Shown piece after piece: positions 1 through 7,893 of a DNA stretch of 62,485 bases. Each line of letters opens with the position of its first letter. Positions within the stretch are counted from its first letter, which is position 1. Position numbers and translations under genes: made by a program. The stretch comes from Prevotellamassilia timonensis (GTDB taxonomy: Bacteria; Bacteroidota; Bacteroidia; Bacteroidales; Bacteroidaceae), in NCBI RefSeq assembly GCF_900106785.1, contig NZ_LT629840.1:1-62485 (forward strand). Reading direction: 5' to 3'. The notes below the pieces were generated by a model. The model did no database searches, had not been told where the DNA came from, and worked only from the letters and a program-made list of their open reading frames with translations.

Positions 1-36
1 TATAAAATAAACAGATAGCTAAAAAGTAAATTTGAG

Positions 37-79
37 AAAAGCGTAGCGATTCAACTGAAAGAGTGGTCGTTACGCTTTT
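37..79. repeat. Inverted repeat upstream of the integrase
   Basis: AAAAGCGTAGCGA (37-49) and TCGTTACGCTTTT (67-79) can pair with one mismatch around a 17-nt spacer. Its place at the integrase end suggests an integrase arm site or a terminator for transcription coming from the left. The sequence does not decide between these. Confidence 0.4.
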
Positions 80-242
80 GCTTTTGATGTGGAAAAGGTC
101 GTTTGCAGACATCCAAAAGCCACACAACGCAAGAGTTCAGTTACCACATCATTACTGCCGTAATGTGTGAACTTCCAGAATAAGCATCTGTTTTTCTGCG
201 ATTTGCGTAATTTTGCGTAGCTGTTGGTAACTCACGGTAAAC

Positions 243-250
243 TAATTTTG
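243..250 (+). promoter_or_regulatory. Candidate integrase promoter (-7 box TAATTTTG)
   Basis: TAATTTTG fits the Bacteroidota -7 consensus TAnnTTTG and ends 21 nt before the integrase ATG at 272. A second TAATTTTG lies at 208-215. No convincing TTTG -33 box is seen at the ideal spacing. Confidence 0.45.
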
Positions 251-271
251 TCACCAAAAAAGAAGTGAGTT

Positions 272-1504
272 ATGCGAAGTACATTCAAGGTCTTATTCTA
301 CGTGAAGAAAGGCAGTGCAAAGCCCAACGGCAACCTGCCACTGATGTGCCGCCTTACGGTGGACGGAGAGATTAAGCAGTTCAGTTGCAAAATGGAAGTT
401 CCACCCCATTTGTGGGATGTGAAGAACAACCGTGCTTCGGGCAAGAGTGCCGAAGCGCAGAGAATCAACCGTGCGGTTGACAAGATTCGGGGGGAGGTGA
501 ACCGCCGCTACCAAGAACTGATGCAGACAGACGGATATGTGACCGCTGCCAAACTGAAAGATGCCTATCTCGGTATCGGTATCAAGCAGGAAACCTTGCT
601 GAAACTCTTTGAGCAGCACAATGCGGAGTTTGCAAAGAAAGTCGGACACAGCCGTGCCAAAGGAACATTCCAACGGTACATAACCGTCTGCAAGCATATT
701 CGGGAGTTCCTGCCCCATACATACAAGCGTGAGGATATTCCCCTCAAAGAGTTAAACCTCACGTTCATCAACGACTTCGAGTATTTCCTGCGCACGGTGA
801 AGAAATGCCGCACTAATACCATTTGGGGCTATATGATTGTGTTGAAGCACATCATTTCCATAGCGAGAAATGACGGTCGTCTGCCGTTCAATCCCTTTGC
901 AGGGTATATCAACTCTCCCGAAAGCGTGGACAGGGGGTATATCACGAAAGAGGAGATACACACCATGATGAATACCGAGATGCCCGACAAGACCCACGAG
1001 CTTGTGAGGGACCTGTTTCTGTTTTCGGTGTTCACGGGGTTGGCATATTCCGATGTCAAGAACCTCACCACCGACAACCTGCAAACTTTCTTTGACGGTA
1101 ACTTATGGATTATCACCCGAAGAAAGAAGACCAACACCGAATCGAATATCCGTCTGTTGGACGTTCCCCGAAAGATTATAGAGAAGTATAAGGGGATGGC
1201 AAAGGACAATAAGGTTTTCCCCATGCCAAGTAATACGACCTGCAACAAAAAGCTGAAAGCCATAGCCGATTTGTGCGGTATAAAGACACATTTAACATAT
1301 CATGTCGCAAGACATTCGGCAGCAACTACCATACTGTTATCCAACGGAGTACCCATTGAAACCGTCAGCCGCCTGTTGGGGCATACCAACATAAAGACCA
1401 CTCAAATCTACGCGAAGATAACCGCCCAAAAGATAAGTCAGGACTTGGAACTGTTGTCCGACAAGTTGGGGGATATGGAGAAAAGCATTTGCAGTGCCAT
1501 TTGA
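272..1504 (+). CDS. int: Tyrosine recombinase / integrase of the mobilizable element
   Basis: Site-specific recombinase expected to integrate and excise the element. The 410-residue length and layout fit Bacteroidota integrases: an arm-binding N-terminus (about 1-100), a SAM-like core-binding domain (about 105-205) and a catalytic domain (about 220-395). The catalytic box is visible as H344-x-x-R347, H371 in LLGHTN and the nucleophile Y380 in QIYAKI. The first catalytic arginine is replaced: the usual TGLR motif reads TGLAYSD with Ala258. IntDOT of CTnDOT also lacks this arginine, so the protein is probably active. It heads the element's gene row, 22 nt before the HTH gene. Confidence 0.93.
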   Translation: MRSTFKVLFYVKKGSAKPNGNLPLMCRLTVDGEIKQFSCKMEVPPHLWDVKNNRASGKSAEAQRINRAVDKIRGEVNRRYQELMQTDGYVTAAKLKDAYLGIGIKQETLLKLFEQHNAEFAKKVGHSRAKGTFQRYITVCKHIREFLPHTYKREDIPLKELNLTFINDFEYFLRTVKKCRTNTIWGYMIVLKHIISIARNDGRLPFNPFAGYINSPESVDRGYITKEEIHTMMNTEMPDKTHELVRDLFLFSVFTGLAYSDVKNLTTDNLQTFFDGNLWIITRRKKTNTESNIRLLDVPRKIIEKYKGMAKDNKVFPMPSNTTCNKKLKAIADLCGIKTHLTYHVARHSAATTILLSNGVPIETVSRLLGHTNIKTTQIYAKITAQKISQDLELLSDKLGDMEKSICSAI

Positions 1505-1526
1505 TAACCCATAAAGAAGAATACAG

Positions 1527-1916
1527 ATGAAAGAGAAACGAAGCATCATCACGATGGACGGACAGGGCAACATCGCCCTGCCGACCGATACAGTCTCCAT
1601 TGCCATGACCGAGTGGGAACTCTGCGAGTTGTTCGGGGTTATCGCCCCAACAATCCGAGCAGGGATAAAGGCTCTTTGTAAAAGCGGTGTTTTGAGGGAA
1701 TATGAGACAAAGCATACCATCAAACTGTCGGACAAACGCAGCATGGAGGTTTACAGTCTTGAAGCCATCATCGCCCTTGCTTTCCGCATCAACACATTCG
1801 GAGCGGAACAGGTTCGCAGAGCCATACTTGAAAGACTGTACTTGCGAAAAGAAAAAACAGGCATCTTCTTTTCGCTGAACATCACTGATACGGCAAATCC
1901 GAAATACTTTGCATAG
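1527..1916 (+). CDS. HTH-like DNA-binding protein of the mobilizable element
   Basis: A 129-residue protein of a type commonly found next to integrases in Bacteroidota mobilizable elements. Residues about 28-60 look like a winged or simple helix-turn-helix (MTEWELCELFGV...IRAGIKALCKSGVLRE), followed by a second segment (YSLEAIIALAFRINTFGAE) that reads like the DNA-binding region of RhuM-like proteins. It probably controls excision or expression of the element. It is 22 nt downstream of int and likely co-transcribed. No precise family is claimed. Confidence 0.65.
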   Translation: MKEKRSIITMDGQGNIALPTDTVSIAMTEWELCELFGVIAPTIRAGIKALCKSGVLREYETKHTIKLSDKRSMEVYSLEAIIALAFRINTFGAEQVRRAILERLYLRKEKTGIFFSLNITDTANPKYFA

Positions 1917-2073
1917 GCGTATTGCCATTCACACATACTCACGCACCCGAAGAAGCATCTGTTTTCAGCTCTGTTTCTTCGGATTTTTTGTTTTTACAGC
2001 CCCGAACAGCCCCGAAGTATTTTTTGCTGCGTTCTGCTGTGATTTGCGTATCAACTTATCCGACAGTTGATTA

Positions 2074-2081
2074 TACTTTTG
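2074..2081 (+). promoter_or_regulatory. Candidate promoter (-7 box TACTTTTG) for the helicase gene
   Basis: TACTTTTG matches TAnnTTTG and ends 35 nt before the chosen ATG at 2117. Its place supports that start rather than the longer reading frame beginning at 1922, which would start upstream of the promoter. Confidence 0.5.
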
Positions 2082-2116
2082 TAGCTGACATTTTTTCAAA
2101 CTTAAATCATTGGAAT

Positions 2117-3358
2117 ATGGAAGCAAACAAAGTAAATGACAGCCACCGACCGCCCACAGATGGCGGCATGGCAAAGGAAGAGTTTATCCGTGTCGGCACA
2201 ACGCTCTACAAGATTGTGGAGCAGCCAAGACTGAACGGAGGGTATGTAAGGAAGCGCATCGCATGGAACAACGAGACCCTGCGCCAAGACTATGGCAAGG
2301 ACTACATCGGCAGCGTACCCAAGTATGACGGCTTCTGCACCGTACCCGAACACGTCAGCTATCAGCCTGTAATCGGCAAGTTCCTTACCCTCTACGAGCC
2401 GATACCCCACCAACCGCAAGAGGGTGATTTCCCCTCTGTCCGCTCATTGGTGGAACATATCTTCGGGGAGCAATACGAGTTGGGAATGGACTATCTTCAA
2501 CTGCTCTACCTGCAACCCATTCAGAAGTTGCCCATCCTGCTGTTGGTGTCGGAGGAGCGCAACACAGGCAAAAGTACATTCCTCAATTTTCTGAAAGCCC
2601 TGTTTCAGAATAACGTGACATTCAACACCAACGAGGATTTCCGCAGCCAGTTCAATTCCGACTGGGCTGGGAAACTCCTTATCGTGGTGGACGAAGTATT
2701 GCTGAGCCGCCGGGAGGACAGCGAGCGGTTGAAGAACCTGAGCACGGCACTATCCTACAAGGTGGAAGCCAAAGGCAAAGACCGTGACGAAATTGCGTTC
2801 TTCGCCAAATTCGTGCTGTGTTCAAACAACGAGTACCTGCCTGTCATCATTGATGCAGGTGAAACCCGTTATTGGGTGCGCAAGATAGACCGCTTGCAGT
2901 CGGATGATACCGACTTCCTGCAAAAACTGAAAGCGGAGATACCTGCTTTTCTCCACCATTTACAGCATAGGCAGCTATCCACCGAAAAGAAAAGCCGTAT
3001 GTGGTTCACGCCCTCACTACTGCATACCGAAGCCTTGCAGAAGATTATCCGCAGCAACCGCAACAGATTGGAGATAGAGATGCACGAGCTTATCCTTGAC
3101 ATTATGGAAAGTGTAGGCACGGACACTTTCTCTTTTGACTGCAACGATATTTTTCTTTTGTTGCGGTATTCACAGGCAAAAGTGGAGAAACATCAAGTAC
3201 GCAGGGTATTGAAAGAGTGTTGGAAACTTAATCCTGCACCCAACACGCTTACCTATACCACCTATCAGTTGGACTATACCCGTGACTGTCACTATTCGCC
3301 CATGCGGAAGACAGGACGGTTCTACACCGTGACAAAATCGTTTTTGGAAACACTATGA
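2117..3358 (+). CDS. DUF5906-like P-loop helicase/primase-associated protein
   Basis: A 413-residue replication ATPase of the kind encoded by NBU-type elements next to a small primase. It shows a Walker A motif (EERNTGKST, G151-K152-S153) and a Walker B motif (LLIVVDEV, D192-E193), followed by a sensor-like FVLCSNNEYLP segment. It resembles superfamily 3 / phage D5-type helicases and probably unwinds element DNA during transfer or replication. The start is placed at 2117 because a -7 box lies just upstream and the sequence before it looks non-coding. It is followed by a 274-nt repeat-rich gap and then the primase. Confidence 0.8.
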   Translation: MEANKVNDSHRPPTDGGMAKEEFIRVGTTLYKIVEQPRLNGGYVRKRIAWNNETLRQDYGKDYIGSVPKYDGFCTVPEHVSYQPVIGKFLTLYEPIPHQPQEGDFPSVRSLVEHIFGEQYELGMDYLQLLYLQPIQKLPILLLVSEERNTGKSTFLNFLKALFQNNVTFNTNEDFRSQFNSDWAGKLLIVVDEVLLSRREDSERLKNLSTALSYKVEAKGKDRDEIAFFAKFVLCSNNEYLPVIIDAGETRYWVRKIDRLQSDDTDFLQKLKAEIPAFLHHLQHRQLSTEKKSRMWFTPSLLHTEALQKIIRSNRNRLEIEMHELILDIMESVGTDTFSFDCNDIFLLLRYSQAKVEKHQVRRVLKECWKLNPAPNTLTYTTYQLDYTRDCHYSPMRKTGRFYTVTKSFLETL

Positions 3359-3362
3359 TTAT

Positions 3363-3614
3363 TTTGATGAAATGATGAATAAGTATATAAATATATTGAA
3401 ATATAGATATTTACATTCTCATCAAACATTCATCAAAAGTATCTCACTGATGAAAGGAGAAAACAGGACGGACAGACCATGCCCGACACCGTAAACGATG
3501 AATTTCTCTTTTCGTGAGTGGTTTGATGAATAAATGATGAGATGATATATAGATATAAATCAATGTGTTAAACCATATGTTCATCAAATCATCGCTTTAT
3601 CAACCATCATCAAA
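3363..3614. repeat. Cluster of TTTGATGAA-type short repeats in both orientations
   Basis: The AT-rich gap between helicase and primase holds about nine copies of a 7-9-nt motif (TTTGATGAA or its complement TTCATCAAA): 3363-3371, 3372-3380, 3419-3426, 3429-3437, 3448-3455, 3496-3503, 3522-3530, 3580-3588 and 3606-3614. The density and mixed orientation recall iteron-type replication origins or operators. Function is inferred from position only. Confidence 0.55.
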
Positions 3615-3632
3615 TCCGTAGGAATATACATT

Positions 3633-4610
3633 ATGACAATACAGGAAGCAAAACAAATCAGAATAGCAGACTATCTGCAAAGTCTGGGGTACACACCCGT
3701 CAAGCGACAAGATAGCAGCCTTTGGTACAAGTCACCGCTGAGAGAGGAAGCCGAAGCCTCGTTCAAGGTAAACACCGAACTCAACCAATGGTATGACTTC
3801 GGCATCGGCAAGGGTGGCAATATCATCGCATTGGCTTCGGAACTCTACCGCTCCGACAACGTGCCGTATCTGTTGGAGTGCATCGCCAAACAGACACCGC
3901 ATCTGCACACCGCCATCCATGTACCATTTTCTTTTGGTCGGCAATCCGTTTCAGAACCGATGTACCGACATCTGCAAGTTTCGGAGTTATCCTCTCCTGT
4001 ACTATTATCCTATTTGCAGGAGCGAGGAATAAGCACCGAACTCGCCAAGAGGGAATGTAAGGAACTGCATTTTGAAAACAAGGGCAGACCATACTTCGCC
4101 ATCGGTTTCCCGAATATGGCAGGTGGTTATGAGGTGCGCAACCGCTATTTCAAAGGTTGTGTCGCTCCAAAGGACATCACCCATATCCGACAAAGTGGAG
4201 AACAGCCGACAACCTGTTATCTTTTCGAGGGCTTCATGGATTACCTCTCGTTCCTTTCCATCCGTGTGAGGAACAATCCGCAATGCCCCCGACTGACCAC
4301 GCAGGATTATATCATCTTGAACTCCGTTTCCAATCTCGCAAAGGCGGAGGGCATATTGGCTGACTATTCCCAAATCGGCTGTTTCCTTGACAACGATACG
4401 GCAGGACGGACAGCCTGTGAGCATCTGCAAGCAAGGTTCGGGGAACGCCTTTCCGACAAGTCCATACACTATAGTGAGTATAAGGACTTGAACGACTACC
4501 TGTGCGGTAAGCCCTTGTCCCAATCGGCAGAGCCGATGAAGCAGGAGAGGCAAGTCCAATCCGCAAGGCGGATGATGCAGCCACCGAAAAAGCGAGGGCT
4601 GAAGATGTAG
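3633..4610 (+). CDS. TOPRIM-domain primase of the mobilizable element
   Basis: A 325-residue primase of the type called PrmN1-like in NBU1. The N-terminal ~90 residues resemble the CHC2 zinc-finger domain of DnaG (WYKSPLREE...W.DFGIGKGG), but the zinc-binding cysteines and histidine are not evident. The TOPRIM core is clear: CYLFEGFMD with E199, then GCFLDNDTAGR with D253 and D255 as metal ligands. It should make primers for the transferred strand. The ATG follows GTAGGAATATACATT. The relaxase gene follows after 216 nt holding the candidate oriT. Confidence 0.85.
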   Translation: MTIQEAKQIRIADYLQSLGYTPVKRQDSSLWYKSPLREEAEASFKVNTELNQWYDFGIGKGGNIIALASELYRSDNVPYLLECIAKQTPHLHTAIHVPFSFGRQSVSEPMYRHLQVSELSSPVLLSYLQERGISTELAKRECKELHFENKGRPYFAIGFPNMAGGYEVRNRYFKGCVAPKDITHIRQSGEQPTTCYLFEGFMDYLSFLSIRVRNNPQCPRLTTQDYIILNSVSNLAKAEGILADYSQIGCFLDNDTAGRTACEHLQARFGERLSDKSIHYSEYKDLNDYLCGKPLSQSAEPMKQERQVQSARRMMQPPKKRGLKM

Positions 4611-4662
4611 GGAGTGAGAACGCTTGCAGCCGTGCGGATATTTACAAGCGGAAAATACCATA

Positions 4663-4739
4663 GCTTATTAGGGAATTTTCCGAGCCGCATTGCAAGCAAC
4701 GCTGAAAATTCCCCAATAAGCCAAAGAGGTTGCACCTCT
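4663..4739. other. Candidate origin of transfer (oriT) before the relaxase gene
   Basis: An 18-bp inverted repeat with one mismatch lies between primase and relaxase: left arm 4663-4680 (GCTTATTAGGGAATTTTC), right arm 4704-4721, loop 23 nt. A second small hairpin AGAGGT-tgc-ACCTCT follows at 4725-4739. Relaxases of the Mob_Pre/MobV group usually nick at a hairpin just upstream of their own gene, so the position fits. The nick site cannot be read from sequence alone. Confidence 0.55.
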
Positions 4740-4826
4740 CTGGACTCTCCCAAGCCAACGGCAGAAGCCGTACAGGAGAATAATCAACCATTGTTTCACA
4801 AGCTAAAAAAGAAAGGAAAACCATAT

Positions 4827-6131
4827 ATGGGATTTGTCGTATTACATATGGAAAAGGCGCACGGTTCCGACAGCGGAACGACCGCCCACATCGAGCGTTT
4901 TATCATACCGAAGAACGCCGATCCAACTCGCACGCATCTTAACCGAAAACTCATCGACTATCCCGATGGAGTGAAAGACCGAACAGCAGCCATCCAACAC
5001 CGTTTGGAAAACGCAGGGTTGACACGCAAAATCGGTAACAACCAAGTACAGGCAATCCGCATCATCGTGTCGGGAACGCATGAGGACATGGAGCGTATCG
5101 AAAAAGAAGGCAGATTGGACGAGTGGTGTGCCGACAACATGAGCTACTTTGCCTTCATGTTCGGTAAGGAGAATATTGTGGCTGCGCACCTTCATCGGGA
5201 CGAGGAAACGCCACACATACACATCACCCTTGTTCCAATCGTAAAGGGGGAACGTAAGCGCAGGAAACGGGAGGAACAGACAAAGAAACGCTACCGCAAG
5301 AAGCCGACCGACACCGTAAGACTGTGTGCCGATGACATTATGACACGGCTGAAATTGAAGACCTACCAAGATACCTACGCCATTGCGATGGCAAAGTACG
5401 GATTGCAGCGTGGCATAGACGGTTCAACGGCACGGCACAAGTCCACGCAGCAGTATTATCGGGACACACAGAAACTTGTCGATAGCCTCAAAGCGGAAGT
5501 GGTAGATTTGCAGGAGCGGAAAGAAGCGGCACGGCAGGAACTCCGCCAAGCCAAGAAAGAGGTGCAGACTGAGAAACTGAAAGGCGCAGCCACGACCGCA
5601 GCGACCAACATAGCCGAGAGTGTCGGTTCTTTTTTCGGCAGCAACAAGGTCAAGACGCTGGAGAGGGAGAACAAGAATCTGCATGAGCGTGTATCAGAAC
5701 TTCAAGAAGAAGCCCGACAAAGGGAACAGCAACAGGCGAAACACATACAGGAGATAACAGACGCTTACGAGCTGCGACACCGCAAATTGTCCGAGTTTAC
5801 AGACTTTGTGAAACGCTACTTCCCATATGTGGAGAAGCTGATACCGACAATAAATTTCCTGCGTGAACGCTTGGGCTTCAATGACGATATTATCCGAAGA
5901 TTATGCACATTCAAGGACGTTCCCATAAAAGGCAAGCTACATTCTTCCGAGTTCAACCAAGGCTTTGAAACCCAACGTGCCGTCTGCTCCATTAAAGAGG
6001 ATGAAAATGGAAAGTTCGATTTCAAGATTGATGGAGTATCACATATAAGCTGGTTCAGAAAGAAGATGAACGAGTTTAGGGAAGCTATCGGAATACCGAA
6101 ACCAAGACAAAACAGAGGTATGCAACTGTAA
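4827..6131 (+). CDS. mobA: MobV/Pre family relaxase
   Basis: A 434-residue relaxase that should nick oriT and lead the strand into a recipient. The N-terminus (FVVLHMEKAH.......AHIERF) is typical of Mob_Pre, and the metal-binding motif is intact: H121-L-H-R-D-E-E-T-P-H130-I-H132. Residues about 215-325 are rich in Lys/Glu/Gln and predict a long coiled coil. A longer reading frame opens at 4614, but that part contains the oriT-like hairpin. The ATG at 4827, preceded by GAAAGGAAAACC, gives the family's usual N-terminus. A strong terminator follows at once, so the mobilization genes end here. Confidence 0.9.
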   Translation: MGFVVLHMEKAHGSDSGTTAHIERFIIPKNADPTRTHLNRKLIDYPDGVKDRTAAIQHRLENAGLTRKIGNNQVQAIRIIVSGTHEDMERIEKEGRLDEWCADNMSYFAFMFGKENIVAAHLHRDEETPHIHITLVPIVKGERKRRKREEQTKKRYRKKPTDTVRLCADDIMTRLKLKTYQDTYAIAMAKYGLQRGIDGSTARHKSTQQYYRDTQKLVDSLKAEVVDLQERKEAARQELRQAKKEVQTEKLKGAATTAATNIAESVGSFFGSNKVKTLERENKNLHERVSELQEEARQREQQQAKHIQEITDAYELRHRKLSEFTDFVKRYFPYVEKLIPTINFLRERLGFNDDIIRRLCTFKDVPIKGKLHSSEFNQGFETQRAVCSIKEDENGKFDFKIDGVSHISWFRKKMNEFREAIGIPKPRQNRGMQL

Positions 6132-6140
6132 ATCAAAATA

Positions 6141-6178
6141 AAGTCCGTGATTGTTGAATGACATATCACGGATTTTTT
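6141..6178 (+). terminator. Rho-independent terminator after the relaxase gene
   Basis: TCCGTGAT (6144-6151) pairs perfectly with ATCACGGA (6165-6172), with extra flanking A-T pairs, and is followed by TTTTTTG. It separates the mobilization genes from the beta-lactamase unit. Confidence 0.85.
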
Positions 6179-6179
6179 G

Positions 6180-6187
6180 TACTTTTG
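6180..6187 (+). promoter_or_regulatory. Candidate beta-lactamase promoter (-7 box TACTTTTG)
   Basis: TACTTTTG fits TAnnTTTG and overlaps the 3' end of the relaxase terminator. A TTGTTG stretch about 23 nt upstream may act as a weak -33 box. The transcript would carry a leader of about 250 nt before the beta-lactamase ATG at 6444. Confidence 0.55.
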
Positions 6188-6246
6188 CACTCGGATTGAG
6201 GCAACTCTATCCAAGACATAAGAAAAAGAAGCGTTATGCTTTCTTG

Positions 6247-6366
6247 TAAGTCGAGAACGTAGGAAATTCAAGACACTGCACAAGGATGGCATAGTGGTTC
6301 TCACGCATATAGCGTGGGCTGCTATACTACATTCGTGCATTTAGGTTTCCTACGACCTTCGACTTA
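6247..6366 (+). promoter_or_regulatory. Structured leader with nested inverted repeats before the beta-lactamase
   Basis: TAAGTCGA...CGTAGGAAA (6247-6266) is the reverse complement of TTTCCTACG...TCGACTTA (6346-6366), an 8+9-bp interrupted stem that would close a 79-nt loop. Inside it sits CACGC-atata-GCGTG (6302-6316). The arrangement looks like a regulatory leader or attenuator. It could also be the scar of a small excised element. Confidence 0.5.
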
Positions 6367-6443
6367 GAATGTTGCATTGGTAGTCCACGTTTCTGCATTT
6401 GAGCATCCGCTTCTTTGGGCTAAGAAGCAAAAAAGAAAACTAT

Positions 6444-7352
6444 ATGAAACAAAAAGTTCCACTATCAAAAATGAACATGACAAAAACGCTATTATCAGTT
6501 ATGCTTTGTTGCTGTTGCAGCATTATGGCTTTCGGGCAGAACATGACCCAAGAAATTGAAAAGATTATCAAAGGGAAGCAAGCGTCTGTCGGGGTAGCAA
6601 TTATCCATAATGACGATATAATTGCCATTGCCAACGAGGACAAATATCCCACTATGAGTGTATTCAAATTCCATATAGCAGTGACAGCTCTGAAAAAAAT
6701 GGAAGCAGAGAATATTCCGCTGGACAAAATGGTGTATATCAAACAGAAAGAAATGCTGAAAAACACGTATAGCCCGTTAAGGGATAAATATCCCGACCAA
6801 GGGATTCGTATATCTTATAGGGATATAATCAAATACACAGTATCGATTAGCGACAACAACACATGCGATTGGTTAATAAGGTTTGTTGGTGGTATTGATA
6901 AAGTGGACTCCTACATAAAATCTCTTGGGATAAAGGATATGAATTTCACGGAGACAGAGGAAAGCATGCATACGGACATTATGTTATGCTACAACAATTG
7001 GAGCACACCATTAGCTATTGCGCAATTGCTCAAGAAACTTCATACAGAAAATATTTTGACAAAAGAGCATTTTGCGTTTTTAGAGACAGCCATGCTTGAT
7101 TGTGTGTCTGGCAAGAACAAACTAATAGCGGGGTTGCCTACCGATATAAAATTTGGGCATAAAACGGGACGTTCTAACCGAACTGCTGATGGCATACAGA
7201 TAAGCGAGGGAGATGCAGGAGTGATATATCTTCCCAACGGTGAGAAGTGCTACATTGTCGTTTTGATAAAGGATTCTCGTGAGTCTGATGATGATAACGC
7301 CAAAATAATGGCAGATATATCAAATATAGTTTATCGTCATTTGAATAAATAA
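6444..7352 (+). CDS. Class A beta-lactamase, CblA/CepA-like (subclass A2)
   Basis: A periplasmic serine beta-lactamase expected to hydrolyse penicillins and cephalosporins. All class A motifs are present: S72-V-F-K75 (SxxK), S136-D137-N138 (SDN) and K240-T241-G242 (KTG). From memory of the proteins, the text around these motifs (YPTMSVFKFH, NTYSPLR, NNWSTP) follows CblA and CepA rather than CfxA, the usual cargo of Tn4555-type elements. The N-terminus has a signal peptide (MTKTLLSVMLCCCCSIMAFGQ). Starts at 6444 and 6471 are both possible. I prefer 6444, which follows an A-rich stretch. Terminators bound the gene on both sides. Confidence 0.93.
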   Translation: MKQKVPLSKMNMTKTLLSVMLCCCCSIMAFGQNMTQEIEKIIKGKQASVGVAIIHNDDIIAIANEDKYPTMSVFKFHIAVTALKKMEAENIPLDKMVYIKQKEMLKNTYSPLRDKYPDQGIRISYRDIIKYTVSISDNNTCDWLIRFVGGIDKVDSYIKSLGIKDMNFTETEESMHTDIMLCYNNWSTPLAIAQLLKKLHTENILTKEHFAFLETAMLDCVSGKNKLIAGLPTDIKFGHKTGRSNRTADGIQISEGDAGVIYLPNGEKCYIVVLIKDSRESDDDNAKIMADISNIVYRHLNK

Positions 7353-7372
7353 AAATCCAATTGTAATGAATC

Positions 7373-7406
7373 AAAGTCTCTAACATATATTTGTTGGAGA
7401 CTTTTT
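7373..7406 (+). terminator. Terminator after the beta-lactamase gene
   Basis: AAAGTCTCTAAC (7373-7384) pairs with GTTGGAGACTTT (7393-7404) with one G.T pair, followed by a short T run. It marks the end of the cargo unit. Confidence 0.8.
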
Positions 7407-7450
7407 GTTAAATTTCATATCGGAAAAGTGTGCGTTTCAATAAAAAGTAA

Positions 7451-7581
7451 TAACTTTGCAAATGAAAGAGTTATTTGACAGTATAGCACCGCAAAACGCT
7501 GAAAATAGCACAGTTGCTAACTCGTTACCACTGTTTCTCAAATACTCAGTTAAATGTTTATTCTTCAAACGGTTATATTAA
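7451..7581 (+). other. TAACTTTG box followed by a 39-codon reading frame of unknown meaning
   Basis: A good -7 box (TAACTTTG, 7451-7458) is followed by an ATG at 7462 and an open frame to the stop at 7579-7581 (protein begins MKELFDSIAPQNAENS). The ATG is too close to the box for a normal leader, so this may be a gene start left behind by insertion or deletion at the element's right edge. A small hairpin (AACGGTT/AACCGTT, around 7569-7587) overlaps the stop. I do not recognise the peptide. Confidence 0.3.
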
Positions 7582-7594
7582 ACCGTTGAAAATC

Positions 7595-7618
7595 TAAAAT
7601 AATTTTGAACACCTACTT
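7595..7618. repeat. Solo MITE terminal repeat
   Basis: This sequence, ending TAATTTTGAACACCTACTT, is the same as the right ends of the two MITEs around cysC (41144-41328 and 41921-42139). No partner end is found on its left, so it is a solo or truncated end. Confidence 0.75.
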
Positions 7619-7680
7619 ATACTAATAAATCGCATCATTCGAGCTTCGAATTTAGTCCGCGCTGCAAAAAAGGCGCAAGC

Positions 7681-7710
7681 ACTAATGGAGGCGACGCGTC
7701 TCGCGTCGGA
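7681..7710 (+). repeat. REP-like palindrome, single forward copy
   Basis: ACTAATGGaGGCGACGCGTC..CGCGTCGGa is one copy of the dispersed GC-rich palindrome that recurs through the window. It has G-to-A changes relative to the common form. Confidence 0.85.
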
Positions 7711-7787
7711 CTGATAGGGAATATATATCTTATCTGGCATATAGAGTAACAAACTTTGTTCTGCGCTTTAAGAGCTGTCGCCCTTGT

Positions 7788-7837
7788 GCCGCTTACCGCG
7801 TAGACATAAGAACATAAGCTACATAAGTAACATAAGG
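7788..7837. repeat. CATAAG tandem with CGCGGTAAGCGG stem (copy 1)
   Basis: The CATAAG/ACATAAG repeats next to CCGCTTACCGCG match, in inverted orientation, the CTTATGTT..CGCGTTAGCGG stretches at 8542-8589 and 28566-28610. This is a third small dispersed repeat family. No coding potential is seen. Confidence 0.55.
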
Positions 7838-7893
7838 CTGACGCCATGGTCCCGTCAGTCCTCTTGTAAAAGAATGTGTGTGCTTTTACTGCC

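Larger units (their letters stand above)
1..7450. mobile_element. Mobilizable transposon (NBU/Tn4555-like) with beta-lactamase cargo; ends not defined
   Basis: Six co-oriented genes form the standard set of a Bacteroides/Prevotella mobilizable transposon: tyrosine recombinase, HTH protein, helicase, TOPRIM primase and MobV/Pre-type relaxase, followed by a class A beta-lactamase as cargo. There are no conjugation (tra) genes, so transfer would need a helper element. The left end may lie before base 1. The right end should lie after the beta-lactamase terminator (7406) and before the chromosomal repeats that begin near 7595. I could not find a matching direct repeat (attL/attR) at the two edges, so the limits are approximate. 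The family assignment rests on gene content and order. Confidence 0.8.

Noticed and set aside
293-1291. Minus-strand frames opposite the integrase
   Set aside because: They are shadows of the integrase codons with no motifs of their own.
1-7450. att direct repeats for the mobilizable element
   Set aside because: I compared the first 270 bases with 7353-7620 by eye and found no convincing matching direct repeat.
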